The notes: generated from the letters alone by a model not told the origin. Shown: positions 17,606-26,497, counted from the first letter of the stretch. The stretch is 64,000 nucleotides of DNA from JAEMQF01 sp963850525 (GCA_963850525.1 CAWKLQ010000005.1:1-64000), one strand, 5' to 3'. Made by a program: numbers and translations.

Positions 17606-20280
17606 GCGGCGGCGGGAAACAGCACGCGCAGGTTCGCGACAAACGCCTTGAGGTCGATCGGCTTGGTCCAGTAGTCGGTGAACCCGACCTTCATGGCTCG
17701 GGCAATGTCTTCCGGCATGGCGTTCGCCGACAGGGCAATGCACGGGATGCGCGCCGTTTCGGCGTGGGCACGCAGTTGCGTGAGCACTTCGAAACCGTCG
17801 ATGTCGGGCAATTGCATGTCCAGCAGAATCAGGTCGGGCCGCATCGCGCGGGCGCGTGCAACTCCGCGCGTGCCGTCGGGTTCGCACGCGATGTGCAGGC
17901 CTTCGACGCTGGTGACGAGCTGCTCGACGAGCAACACGTTGACTTCGTTGTCCTCAATGTAGAGGATTTGCCCGCCCCGAGCGGCGTGCAGGGCCGCGAG
18001 CTGCGAGGGTGTGGCGGCCGCGTCGGCACGCTGCACCTCGCGCAGCGCCGGCTCGCGCGGCGCTGCCGAAGGCAGCACGAGCTGGAACTGGGTGCCTTCG
18101 CCGGGCGTGCTCGACACCGAAATCGTTCCGCCCATCGCCTGCGTCAGGCCTTTGACGATGACCAGGCCGATTCCCGCGCCTTCGATGCCTTCGCTCTCGA
18201 TACCCAAGCGATTGAAAGGTTCGAACAGGTGCGAGAGTTGCTCGGCGCTCAGGCCGCGGCCGGTGTCGCTCACCTGCAGCGTGACGACAGCGTCGCTCGC
18301 GCGCGCCGTCAACGTGACTTTGCCTTGCGGTCGGTTGTACTTGATCGCGTTGGACAAGAGGTTGATCAACACCTGGCGCAAGCGCGTCGTGTCGGCGAGC
18401 ACGCAGCCCGGCGCCGCAGTGAGTTGCAACTCCACCTGGTTCTTCGCCGCCAGCGGCGCGACGAGCGCCAGCGCCTGGGTGACGATTTGCTCGAGCATGA
18501 CGGGCTGCAGATCGAGCTTGAGGCGCCCGGCTTCGAGGCTGGACAGATCGAGCATGTCGTTGATCAGCGCCAGCAGATGTTCGCCGGCCGAGCGAATGTG
18601 GCCCAGGTGCGTGGACTGGGCAGCGCCCAGCGGCTCCTGGCCTTCCTGCAGCAATTGGGTGAAGCCGAGGACCGCGTTCAATGGCGTGCGCAGCTCGTGA
18701 CTCATGCGCGAGAGAAATTGCGACTTGGCGCGGTTTTCGCGCTCGGCGAGCAACTTTTGCTGGCGTGTCACTTCCGCCGTGCGGCTTTCCGTGACGTCCC
18801 AGTTCACGCCGACGCGGCGCACCGGGCGGCCGCGCTCGTCGCGCACCGGGATCGAGCGCGACGCCAGCCAGCGGTAAGAACCGTCGGGAATGCGCACCCG
18901 GAACTCGTAGTCGGTGGCGTCGTTGGTCGTGAGCGCCGCTTGCTGCGAATCCAGCACGACGTGCGCGTCGTCCGGGTGCAGCAGGTCGAGGCGTTCTTCG
19001 TGGGTCGGCGGCGTATCGCGAGGCTCCAGGCCGCGCAGGCGAAACATCTGCTCGTCCCACCGTTCGACGGTGGGGGCCAGATCGAGCACCCAGGTGCCTA
19101 TGCCGGCGAGGCGCGCCGCCAGCGCGGCGCGCTCGTCGGCGCCGCGCAACGCGTGCAACGCGTTGTGCTGCTCGGTCACGTCGAGCACGATGCCCGAGAC
19201 GCGGCGCCGCTGCGGCTGGCTCGAATCGGCTGCCGCGCGCAGCACCATCCAGCGGTGCCCGCCGTCACGCCGCAAGGCGCGAAATTCGCGCTCGAACGCA
19301 CCCGTGCCCTCGCGCAGATAGGCGCGCACGTCGCGCCACATGCTCTTGCGGTCTTGCGGGTGCACGCAGCGGTCGACCCACTCGGCGAGCGAGGGCGCGC
19401 GGGTGGCGCCGGTCATCTCGAAGAGCTCGTACATCTGGGCGTTCCAGTCGACTTCGGCGGCGCCCACCGTGAGCGACCACAAGCCCACGCGCGCCGCGTG
19501 GGCTGCCGCGCTCAGGCGATGCGCCTGACCGGTGACGCGCGCCGAGTCGTCGATTTGATCGCTGACGTCGAGGGAAAAGCCGACCTCGGCCAGGGGCGCA
19601 CCATCGGCGGCGCGTTCCACGACGCGGCGTGTCAACACCGGGCGCCAGGAGCCGTCGGCGCGGCGAAACCGCGCTTCGCTGTCCACCGGCCGGCGCGTGT
19701 TCAGGGCGCGCTGCGACGCCAGCACTTCGCCGGGAAGGTCGTCGCTGTGGATGTGGCTGCGAAATTCCTGCAAGGTTTGCCCGTGCGGGCCCACGACGAT
19801 GGGCAGGATCGCGCTCGAATCGGCGCTGAACGTGATGCGGTCGGTTTTCAGGTCGTGACGCCAGATGCAGATCTGCGCCTTCTCGAGGTGCGCCGCGGGG
19901 ACTTGTCCGAGGGGCTTTGCGGCTTCGCGCAGCGCCCAGGTCACCTGGCCTTGATCGCACGACGCGTTGCCGAGCACGTGGAGCGTGGTGCCGGCAACGC
20001 CGCGCAGTTCGAGTTCGGCGCCCGCCAGCACGCCGCCCAGCAAGGCCCGAGTCATCGACTTGCGAGTGGAGTCTGCCTCCGGGCCGGGGGCGACGAGACT
20101 GGGCAAGGTGCCGCTCGACCCCGGCTGCAGACCTGTCGCGTCGCGAAAGCGCGCGTTGGCCCAGGTCACCCGGCCCTCGGCGTCCGTCACGACGAGCATG
20201 TCGTGGCTTTGCTCGAGCAATGCAAACAACAGGCCGGCGCGCGGACCTGTGGAGCTTCGGGCTGGGGAAGGGAGGTTCAT
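17560..20280 (-). CDS. Multi-PAS hybrid sensor histidine kinase/response regulator
   Basis: A 906-residue signalling protein without membrane helices, so probably a cytoplasmic sensor. Several tandem PAS/PAC units fill residues 20-500 (ITFSADSSAILPIVV, NAQMYELFEMTGATRAPSL, YEFRVRIPDGSYRWLASRSIPV). Next come a HisKA domain with phospho-acceptor His528 in MSHELRTPLNAVLGF, an HATPase domain (NLLSNAIKYNRPQGKV, VSDTGRGLSAEQLSHLFEPF, GAGIGLVIVKGLTQAMGG) and a C-terminal receiver with Asp821 in LILLDMQLPDIDG and the conserved Lys in YWTKPIDL. I start at the ATG at 20280. No output gene is adjacent. The last 46 bases overlap the M3 peptidase gene tail-to-tail. Confidence 0.93.
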   Translation of the reverse strand: MNLPSPARSSTGPRAGLLFALLEQSHDMLVVTDAEGRVTWANARFRDATGLQPGSSGTLPSLVAPGPEADSTRKSMTRALLGGVLAGAELELRGVAGTTLHVLGNASCDQGQVTWALREAAKPLGQVPAAHLEKAQICIWRHDLKTDRITFSADSSAILPIVVGPHGQTLQEFRSHIHSDDLPGEVLASQRALNTRRPVDSEARFRRADGSWRPVLTRRVVERAADGAPLAEVGFSLDVSDQIDDSARVTGQAHRLSAAAHAARVGLWSLTVGAAEVDWNAQMYELFEMTGATRAPSLAEWVDRCVHPQDRKSMWRDVRAYLREGTGAFEREFRALRRDGGHRWMVLRAAADSSQPQRRRVSGIVLDVTEQHNALHALRGADERAALAARLAGIGTWVLDLAPTVERWDEQMFRLRGLEPRDTPPTHEERLDLLHPDDAHVVLDSQQAALTTNDATDYEFRVRIPDGSYRWLASRSIPVRDERGRPVRRVGVNWDVTESRTAEVTRQQKLLAERENRAKSQFLSRMSHELRTPLNAVLGFTQLLQEGQEPLGAAQSTHLGHIRSAGEHLLALINDMLDLSSLEAGRLKLDLQPVMLEQIVTQALALVAPLAAKNQVELQLTAAPGCVLADTTRLRQVLINLLSNAIKYNRPQGKVTLTARASDAVVTLQVSDTGRGLSAEQLSHLFEPFNRLGIESEGIEGAGIGLVIVKGLTQAMGGTISVSSTPGEGTQFQLVLPSAAPREPALREVQRADAAATPSQLAALHAARGGQILYIEDNEVNVLLVEQLVTSVEGLHIACEPDGTRGVARARAMRPDLILLDMQLPDIDGFEVLTQLRAHAETARIPCIALSANAMPEDIARAMKVGFTDYWTKPIDLKAFVANLRVLFPAAAQAGSESSPRFSNIG

Positions 20281-20442
20281 TCGTCGGTGGAGTCCGGCAT
20301 GTCCCCGAGGTGGGTCGCGCAGGTGAGCCCTGGGGCGCGCAAAGTCTAGCGGCGCAGGTGCGCAGCGCACCCGTAGCGTCTGGACACAAATGCCCAACTC
20401 TTGCCGAATCTGCGCCGTTCCGTGGGCGCGGGTTCGACCGCC

Positions 20443-21480
20443 TTACGCGGAGGCGACTCGAAGGATCAGCTTGCCGAAATTCGCCCCGGTGAAAAGCTTC
20501 AGCAATGCTTCAGGGAAATTGCTCAGCCCCTCGACGACGTCTTCGCGGCTGTGCATGCGGCCCTCGCGCAGGTAGCCCGCCAGCTCGGCGACGGCCTGGG
20601 GAAAGCGCTCGGTGTAGTCGAACACGACCATGCCTTCCATGCGTGCCCGGTTCACGAGCAGCGACAGGTAGTTCTTCGGGCCCTGCACCGGCGTGGTGTT
20701 GTTGTACTGGCTGATCGCGCCGCAAATCACGATGCGCGCCTTGCGGTTGATGCGCGCCAGCACCATGTCGAGAATCTCGCCGCCGACGTTGTCGAAGTAC
20801 ACGTCCACACCCTTCGGGCACGCGGCTTTCAGCGCGTCGCGCGGGTTCGCGGCTTTGTAGTCGACGCACGCATCGAAGCCCAGCTCCTTCACGACCCAGT
20901 CGCACTTCTCCGGGCCGCCGGCGATGCCGACGACACGGCAACCTTTGATTCGAGCGAGCTGGCCGACGGTCTGGCCCACGGCGCCGGCAGCACCCGAGAC
21001 GACGACGGTCTCGCCCGCCTTGGCCTGGCCGACGTCGAGCAGCCCGAAATACGCAGTCATGCCGGGCATGCCGAGAACATTCAGCCACTGGTTCGGCGTG
21101 CCCAGGCGCGCATCGATCTTGAACAGGCCGTTGCGCTTCGCGGCGTCGGCGGCGAGGGCGCAATATTCCTGCACGCCGAGTTGCGCGCTGACGAGGTCGC
21201 CTTTGACATAGCCCGAGTGGTTCGACTCGACGACGACGCCGATCCCGCCGGCGCGCATCACCTCGCCAATCGCCACCGGCGGGATGTAGCTCTTCGCCTC
21301 GTTCATCCAACCGCGCATGGCGGGATCGAGCGACAACGCGAGCGTTTTCACGAGCAGGCCACCGGCAGCCGGCAGGGCAACGGGCTCGGTGGTGAAAGAC
21401 CAGTCGCTGCGAGCGGGCAACCCTGCGGGTCGCGCGGCAAGGCGGATTTGCTGGTTGCTGAGGGTGGACAGGCTGCTCAT
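20443..21480 (-). CDS. NADP-dependent MDR-family oxidoreductase (CurA/YncB type)
   Basis: A 345-residue zinc-independent medium-chain reductase of the leukotriene B4 dehydrogenase/curcumin reductase group, which reduces alpha,beta-unsaturated carbonyls with NADPH. Visible features are the N-terminal catalytic fold (LALSLDPAMRGWMNEAKSY), the nucleotide loop SGAAGAVGQTVGQLA, the family piece DVYFDNVGGEILD, ICGAISQYN, and the C-terminal GANFGKLILRV. Two ATGs are close together; GGAG six bases before the second (21480) favours it over 21486. It is transcribed alone, upstream of the csp gene on the same strand. Confidence 0.9.
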   Translation of the reverse strand: MSSLSTLSNQQIRLAARPAGLPARSDWSFTTEPVALPAAGGLLVKTLALSLDPAMRGWMNEAKSYIPPVAIGEVMRAGGIGVVVESNHSGYVKGDLVSAQLGVQEYCALAADAAKRNGLFKIDARLGTPNQWLNVLGMPGMTAYFGLLDVGQAKAGETVVVSGAAGAVGQTVGQLARIKGCRVVGIAGGPEKCDWVVKELGFDACVDYKAANPRDALKAACPKGVDVYFDNVGGEILDMVLARINRKARIVICGAISQYNNTTPVQGPKNYLSLLVNRARMEGMVVFDYTERFPQAVAELAGYLREGRMHSREDVVEGLSNFPEALLKLFTGANFGKLILRVASA

Positions 21481-21598
21481 GGTCATCTCCGGGTGCGACG
21501 CGCAATCATAGGTGCGCCGCTCGGTGCCGCGCCTCAGCCGCGGGGGCGAAATGAAGCCGCATCACCGGGCGGCCGGGTGCAACCCGAATCAGGCCCGA

Positions 21599-21808
21599 TC
21601 AGAGCGGCTTGATGTTCGCGGCCTGCAAGCCCTTTTGCCCTTGCTTGACTTCGAACTCGACGCGCTGGTTCTCCGCCAGCGTCTTGAAGCCTTCTCCTTG
21701 AATATCGCGAAAGTGAGCGAACAAGTCAGCGCCGCCGCCGTCCTGGGCGATGAAGCCATAGCCCTTGCTTTCGTTGAACCACTTCACGGTACCGGTTTGC
21801 GTCGTCAT
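21599..21808 (-). CDS. CspA-family cold-shock protein
   Basis: A 69-residue single cold-shock domain that binds single-stranded RNA/DNA and melts mRNA structure. RNP1 is KGYGFIAQD and RNP2 is DLFAHFRDI. The normal short family length, the opening TGTVKWFNESKG and the closing KGLQAANIKPL are all present. An AGGA about 9 bases upstream supports the ATG at 21808. A second, diverged copy lies at 60657-60860. The upstream region to 21926 probably holds the promoter and leader. Confidence 0.96.
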   Translation of the reverse strand: MTTQTGTVKWFNESKGYGFIAQDGGGADLFAHFRDIQGEGFKTLAENQRVEFEVKQGQKGLQAANIKPL

Positions 21809-21926
21809 GACGGTATTCCTATCTCCTGCTCAGGTTGAATTGCGTAGCGCACGAGCATGGTCTCGCGTGCTGGCGCGGCTGCCACTTTACCCGAGTGGCA
21901 GGTGCCGTCGCGGGCCCGACGCGTCG

Positions 21927-21957
21927 AAAAAAAAGGGCCTGCCACTGCGGCAGGCCC
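21927..21957 (-). terminator. Rho-independent terminator of the DUF5666 gene
   Basis: The stem GGGCCTGCC / GGCAGGCCC (9 bp, positions 21935-21943 and 21949-21957) has a 5-base loop. On the minus strand it is followed by eight T residues (A-run at 21927-21934). It lies about 40 bases after the stop of the DUF5666 lipoprotein gene. It is the only textbook stem plus U-tract I found in the window. Confidence 0.9.
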
Positions 21958-21998
21958 GTCAAACCCTTGCTCGTGCAAGGGCGGGAGGTTGGGTGCGT

Positions 21999-23150
21999 CT
22001 AGTTCCGAAATTGGACTCGGTAGGCTTTGAGTTGCGTGCCGCCGACCAGCGAGGCACGTACTCGGACGTTGGCGCCAACGCGCAGATCCGCGGCGCTCTT
22101 GCCCGAGTCAAATTGGATCGGTCCCGAGGAGTCGATGCTGACCCCCTGGATGGTCAATGTTTGCGTGACGCTGTCGACCGTCTGGAGCAGGCCACGGAAG
22201 TCGAAATCGTCGCCGCTGTCGAACTCGACTTCGACCTCTTTCGCAACAAGCGTGCCGTTGGCGTACGTGCCTTCGACCTGCGCTCGGACCCCGACGAGCA
22301 GGGCGCCACCGGAGAGGTCGAATTGGGTCTGTGCGTTGGTGGTCACCGGTACGCCGGCGATGCTGAATTGGGCGGCAGACGTGAAGCTGTCGATGAGCCC
22401 CTCGACCTTGCTCTCGGTGCTGTCGTCGGGGCTGCTCACGCCGCTACGCAGGCGATTCGCGGTCCATACTCCGACGCTGACCACAGGGTTGAGGCGGATC
22501 CGCAGGACCGTATTGTTGGCCAGACCTGCGGGAATTTCGGCGCCGCTGAGGGGCGCGTAAGAAATCGCCAAGGTCCCGACGGAGAAGGTCTTGTCGATGC
22601 TGTTGAGCGCGCTGACCTTGCCGCGAATTCGATAGTTCGCCGGGGGGGTCGACTTGCGCTCGATTCGCGTCGCGGTGAGTCGGTCCGTCACGGCGTTGTA
22701 CAGGCCGTAGACCTCGACGACATCGCCTTGCGCCAACGCGGTCAGGCCTGCGGATTCCTCGAAGACGGTCGTCGGTTGAACGTCGATGGGCCGACCCAGA
22801 ACACTCAGAGAATTCGGAGTGATCGACCCGGTGTCGATCGGCCCGACAATTTCGCTGCTGATGACGATGCTGATCGCGCTGCTGTTCGAGTCGCCGAAGG
22901 CGTCGACGGTGATCGCCGCACCGCGCGTTTCGACGATGATGCCAAGCTTCAGGTCGCTGCGGCTGCGCGAATTGCCGTCATCGTCGCTGATCGAACTCGC
23001 GGTGCTGTCGTCGAAGTGCACGCCATTGACGACGATCGAGCCGAAGCCATTGACGGGCCCGCTCGCATAGACCGCTGCTCCTCCCGTGCCGCCGCTGTCG
23101 ACACCGCCGCCGCAGCCGCCAAGCAAAACGAGCAGCAGGCCGGCACGCAA
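21999..23150 (-). CDS. DUF5666 domain lipoprotein (copy 1), start uncertain
   Basis: About 383 residues with a lipobox (LLVLLGGC) followed by a Gly/Ser linker and repeated small beta domains (SGPVNGFGSIVVNGVHFDDS, GDVVEVYGLYNA, TATRIERKS, YRIRGKVSAL). These are the DUF5666 pattern of surface or periplasmic proteins with no known function. In frame, the only start is a weak TTG at 23150. A well-supported ATG at 23193, preceded by AAGGGG and overlapping the DUF6502 stop as ATGA, is one base out of frame. Removing one base near 23187 would join them and give a normal lipoprotein signal. The gene is paralogous to 24268-25476 and ends at a strong terminator. Confidence 0.75.
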   Translation of the reverse strand: MRAGLLLVLLGGCGGGVDSGGTGGAAVYASGPVNGFGSIVVNGVHFDDSTASSISDDDGNSRSRSDLKLGIIVETRGAAITVDAFGDSNSSAISIVISSEIVGPIDTGSITPNSLSVLGRPIDVQPTTVFEESAGLTALAQGDVVEVYGLYNAVTDRLTATRIERKSTPPANYRIRGKVSALNSIDKTFSVGTLAISYAPLSGAEIPAGLANNTVLRIRLNPVVSVGVWTANRLRSGVSSPDDSTESKVEGLIDSFTSAAQFSIAGVPVTTNAQTQFDLSGGALLVGVRAQVEGTYANGTLVAKEVEVEFDSGDDFDFRGLLQTVDSVTQTLTIQGVSIDSSGPIQFDSGKSAADLRVGANVRVRASLVGGTQLKAYRVQFRN

Positions 23151-23189
23151 CCAACCGGGAGCACGCGGCAGTGCAATGTGGTTCAGTGT

Positions 23190-24135
23190 TCATGTGGATT
23201 TCCCCTTGGTAGCGGTGGGTTTGCGTGTGACAGCGGGGCGACCGGCTTGGGCACGCTGCGCGGCAGCGTTGGTAGGCTCGCCGTAAGAGTACAAGCCGAT
23301 GCGTACTCGGCGGTCGGTCGCCCGACCCGCCGCTTGATCGTCGTCAATCATTTTCTGTAGCGTGGGCACCGTCGCGGCGAGCAGGCTCTTCCATTGCGCA
23401 CGCACCAGTTCGTTCGCGGCTTCCAGCGAGGCGGCGGACAGTCCGTCGGCAAACACGGCCTGCTCGAAATGCGGCGGTTTCTCGGCAAGCACGTTGGCGA
23501 TCGACGCACGCATGTGATCGCCGACGTTGCTGCTGACGAACCCCAGCATGCGGGTGCTGTCACCGCGCGGCACGAAGGTGCGGCTGGCGACTTGCACGAT
23601 GTCGCCGTCCAGCTTCGCCAGGCCCAGGCGGCACAACTCGTCGAGCAGGCTGCGCGGGTGCACGTCGCGCGTGACCGTTTGCGCGAGCGCCTCGAAGCTG
23701 GGCGTCGGGCCTTGGCGCGGGAAGGGCGAGCGGCTCGCCCGCGGCGTTCTTCCACGCCGGATCGGACAGCCAGCGCGTGAAGACGCGCGTCGCCGGGGAG
23801 GGTTTGGATTCGACGACGCTCGTGTCGCTTTGGATGAGGCGCGTCACTTCGCGGCGGTTCAGTCCGGTCACAGTGCTGACTCGGCTCACGACGCGCTCGC
23901 TCGCGCCCGCGCCCAGGGCAGCGCGTGCGGCGGTGACAAAGGCGGCTTTGAGCATTTCTTCGGCGGTAGCAAGCAAAACGCCCTGTCCGACTGCGAGCTC
24001 CGCCAGAGGTTGCAACAGTTCGCGCAGCGCGTGGAGCAAGGCCTCGGGGTCCATCGGTGCCGAGCCTGCGCCGGAAGCGGGCGCTTGCGCGTCGGGCTCC
24101 GGAGTCGAGGGTGGCAATGACGATGGCGTGCGCAT
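23190..24135 (-). pseudogene. DUF6502 family protein, one frameshift
   Basis: The reading frame from the ATG at 24135 encodes a helical region with LLQPLAELAVGQGVLLATAEEMLKAAFV and RVSTVTGLNRREVTRLIQ, then RWLSDPAWKNAAGEPLALP. After that it leaves the family pattern. The continuation RQGPTPSFEALAQTVTRDVHPRSLLDELCRLG and the C-terminal 150 residues are in another frame that ends at 23190. One extra C in the CCC run at 23719-23721 explains the switch. The assembled protein would be about 314 residues, matching the DUF6502 layout (winged-helix-like N terminus, unknown role). The stop overlaps the ATG of the DUF5666 gene. Sequencing error is likely, because both halves are well preserved. Confidence 0.75.
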
Positions 24136-24220
24136 GACGAGATTCTGAGGGGTGGTGCGAGGCGCAAGTGGACAGTCGGGGTTTGCCTCTTCTTCGCCAC
24201 AAGCCCGTTGTGGCCAAGGA

Positions 24221-24246
24221 GAGGCCCGCGGGATGCGCGGGACCTC
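24221..24246 (-). terminator. Hairpin downstream of DUF5666 copy 2
   Basis: GAGG and CCCGCG pair with CGCGGG and CCTC, with one bulged A and a 5-base loop. It begins 22 bases after the DUF5666 stop. No U-tract follows on the minus strand, so termination is only suggested. Confidence 0.4.
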
Positions 24247-24267
24247 TTGATTCAACTCAACTGGTCA

Positions 24268-25476
24268 TTACGGGGCGCAGTCGTTGTCAGGCTTGACTTC
24301 GGTGGCGAGCATCGTTGCGTTGGCCCTGACTTCGACGCACATCCCATCGGCCAGAGCCGACCGGCTTGCGCCGCGGATGAACGCCGTCGCGTCGCTGATT
24401 GCCAGCGTCGTGCCGTGCACCGTGAAGCGGGTGCGCTCGGTATTCAGGCCGGTCACGCGGCCATGGAATTCAAATTCACCTGCGCCGCTCGAATGGCTGT
24501 CTTCGAGTGAGACTTTCCTGGCCACCAGCGTGTTGTTCAGCATCGGGCCTTCGACTTCGACGAAAGTGCCGTTGCCCAGACTTGCGGGATAGATCGATGC
24601 CTTGCTCGCGTCGACTGAGATGCCGCTGACCGTGAATGTCTTGGTGTCCGCGTTGAAGTCCTTGACGGTGCCTTTGACCTCGGCTTCGCTGCGATCGCCC
24701 ATTGAATTCGCGCCGCTCTTGATGCGCGTCGCGACCCAGGCGTCGTTGACTTGTGCGGTCTGCAGTTTCACGCGAACGATCTGGTCGTTGCCGAAGCCGT
24801 TGGGCAGGTTCGTCACACCCGCGTAGGAAATGGTCTCGCTGCCGATCTTGAAAGTCTTGGCCACCGTGTCGAGCGCCTTGACGACGCCGCGAATCTTGAA
24901 CAGCGTGGGGCTGCTTTTGCGCTCGATCCGGGTTGCGTCGTAAGCGTTGGTTGTGGCATTCAGGACGCCGTGGACCTCGAGCACGTCGCCGGCCTTGATG
25001 TCGGCGAATCCGCTCAACGTTGCGCTTGAATCGTCGTAAATCGTAGTGGCGCCGACTTTCACGGTCTGGCCGAGCAAGGTGAACGTGTCGGCCGGCGTGC
25101 CAGGATTCGGGCCCACGGGGCCGACAAGTTCGCTGCCGAAGCGGATCTCACCGGCGCGGCTGTGGTGGCCGGAATCGTCCGAGGTGATGGGCCCGCCCTG
25201 GATTGCGACAACCATGCCGAGCTTGAGATCGCTGCTGCTGTGCCGTGTCGAGCTGTCGTCGTCGTCCTCGCTCGATACCGATGAGGAGCTGTCGTCGAAA
25301 CGCACGCCGTTCACGATGATCGAGCCGAAGCCGCTGATGGGACCGTAGGCGAACGACGTCGTGCTCGAGGAGCCGCCACCGCCGCCGCCGCATCCGGCCA
25401 GAACGGCCGTGACGCAGGCCAGCTTGAGGGCGCTTTGCAGCGGATGTTGAAAGATTCGACTGAGAAAGGTGTTCAT
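24268..25476 (-). CDS. DUF5666 domain lipoprotein (copy 2)
   Basis: A 402-residue lipoprotein with signal and lipobox AVLAGC followed by a poly-glycine/serine linker. It then has the same repeat plan as copy 1: YGPISGFGSIIVNGVRFDDS, a Ser/Asp-rich acidic stretch, GDVLEVHGVLNA, DATRIERKS and FKIRGVVKAL. Several small OB-like beta units follow, such as VRVKLQTAQVNDAWVATRIK and VEVEGPMLNNTLVARKV. The function is unknown; the acidic Ser/Asp stretch (residues 60-85) could bind cations. GGAG eight bases before the ATG at 25476 fixes the start. It is the first gene of the DUF5666-DUF6502-DUF5666 set and has its own promoter with a palindrome at 25532-25560. Confidence 0.85.
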   Translation of the reverse strand: MNTFLSRIFQHPLQSALKLACVTAVLAGCGGGGGGSSSTTSFAYGPISGFGSIIVNGVRFDDSSSSVSSEDDDDSSTRHSSSDLKLGMVVAIQGGPITSDDSGHHSRAGEIRFGSELVGPVGPNPGTPADTFTLLGQTVKVGATTIYDDSSATLSGFADIKAGDVLEVHGVLNATTNAYDATRIERKSSPTLFKIRGVVKALDTVAKTFKIGSETISYAGVTNLPNGFGNDQIVRVKLQTAQVNDAWVATRIKSGANSMGDRSEAEVKGTVKDFNADTKTFTVSGISVDASKASIYPASLGNGTFVEVEGPMLNNTLVARKVSLEDSHSSGAGEFEFHGRVTGLNTERTRFTVHGTTLAISDATAFIRGASRSALADGMCVEVRANATMLATEVKPDNDCAP

Positions 25477-25531
25477 GGTGAGGTCTCCGGTGCGTGGGGG
25501 AAGTTGAGGCTCTCTTTCAAGCCATGGCTGG

Positions 25532-25560
25532 ACTATAAATGTGCAATCAGCACATTTCAA
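25532..25560 (-). promoter_or_regulatory. Sigma-70-like promoter with a perfect palindrome in the spacer
   Basis: On the minus strand TTGAAA (25560-25555) and TATAGT (25537-25532) are exactly 17 bases apart. The perfect inverted repeat AAATGTGC-N5-GCACATTT (25537-25557) fills the spacer and overlaps both hexamers, which is where a repressor would block RNA polymerase. The DUF5666 ATG is about 56 bases downstream. The regulator is not identified. Confidence 0.65.
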
Positions 25561-25730
25561 GCGAGGTTACAAAGGGATTCAAGTTCGCCTCGCCGGACCG
25601 TTCGGCCAGGATCGACGCCGCTATTCGCGCAATCCGCCACGCGCCGGTGCCGAACTGGGCGCTTCGCGGCGGCGTGGGTCCGCGCGTCCGGGCCTAGAGT
25701 TGCGCGTCGCGTCGAAATTCAAGGATGAAC

Positions 25731-26156
25731 ATGAAAACCAGGAAAACCCTCGCCGGCATCGCCCTTGTTCTGGCCGGCAGCGCCAGCGCTGCAGCGAATG
25801 TCAACGTGATCGTCGAAGGGCAGATCAAGCCCGGGGTGTACGGCCGCGTCGAAGTCGGCAACCCGAGCCTGCCGCCACCGGTCTGGCAGCCGCAGCCCGT
25901 GATCATTGCGCCGCAACCGCGCGCTGTTGAAGTGGTGCCGGTCTACCTGCACGTGCCGCCCGGGCACGCCCGGGACTGGCGCAGGCATTGCCACCGCTAC
26001 AACTCGTGCGGTCGCCCCGTGTACTTTGTCAGGTCGGCGGAGTACGAGTCGGGCTACGGCAAGAAACGCCGCCACCCGCACAAACACAGCGACGACCGCG
26101 ACGACTCGCGCGACGAGCGCCACGACAAGAAGCGTGGCCACGGCGGGCGCGACTGA
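25731..26156 (+). CDS. Small secreted His/Arg-rich protein
   Basis: A 141-residue protein with a clear signal peptide (KTRKTLAGIALVLAGSASAAA). The mature part opens with NVNVIVEGQIKPGVYGRVEVGN, has a Pro/Gln-rich linker, then VYLHVPPGHARDWRRHCHRYNSCGRPVYFVR with two cysteines. It ends in a highly charged His/Lys/Asp/Arg tail that may bind metal or polyanions. I have seen this architecture as a conserved unknown in Burkholderiales. AAGG six bases before the second ATG (25731) favours it over 25725. A hairpin follows the stop. Confidence 0.7.
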   Translation: MKTRKTLAGIALVLAGSASAAANVNVIVEGQIKPGVYGRVEVGNPSLPPPVWQPQPVIIAPQPRAVEVVPVYLHVPPGHARDWRRHCHRYNSCGRPVYFVRSAEYESGYGKKRRHPHKHSDDRDDSRDERHDKKRGHGGRD

Positions 26157-26169
26157 ATTTTTGCCGTGA

Positions 26170-26190
26170 CGCGGGCCGTGCACGCCCGCG
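26170..26190 (+). terminator. Hairpin after the secreted protein gene
   Basis: A 7-bp perfect stem CGCGGGC / GCCCGCG with a 7-base loop, 14 bases after the stop. There is no T-run, so it is a possible terminator only. Confidence 0.35.
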
Positions 26191-26230
26191 CCTGAGTCAG
26201 AATCCCGGGTCACCGATCGAGGGCCCGGAT

Positions 26231-26470
26231 GTGAAGACGATTGAATTCGAACTGCGCGAAGACTTCATTGCCTTGGATGACTTGATCAAGGCCACGGGCC
26301 TTGCGAGCAGTGGCGGTGCCGCCAAGGCGCTGATTGCCGGCGGTCAGGTGCGCCTGGACGGCGAAGTCGAGCTGCAAAAAGCCCGCAAGGTCTACGCCGG
26401 GCAGTTGATCGAGACGCAAGGTGCGCGCATCCGGATCCACGCGCCCACGCGACCCGCGCCATTCGTCTGA
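26231..26470 (+). CDS. RNA-binding S4 domain protein (YbcJ-like)
   Basis: A 79-residue single S4 domain: FIALDDLIKATGLASSGGAAKALIAGG, then QVRLDGEVELQKARKVYAGQLIE, the alpha-L fold used by pseudouridine synthases and YbcJ/HslR-type proteins to bind structured RNA. The frame begins at GTG (26231), giving MKTIEFELRE; the nearby ATG at 26229 is out of frame and meets TGA at once. It lies 27 bases before mesD, so the two could be co-transcribed. The RNA target is unknown. Confidence 0.8.
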   Translation: MKTIEFELREDFIALDDLIKATGLASSGGAAKALIAGGQVRLDGEVELQKARKVYAGQLIETQGARIRIHAPTRPAPFV

Positions 26471-26497
26471 CCACGCCACCCCGCCTGAACTCAACTC

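Noticed and set aside
17395..20349. Open frame of 984 codons on the plus strand
   Set aside because: It mirrors the hybrid histidine kinase, whose PAS, HisKA, HATPase and receiver motifs are unmistakable on the other strand.
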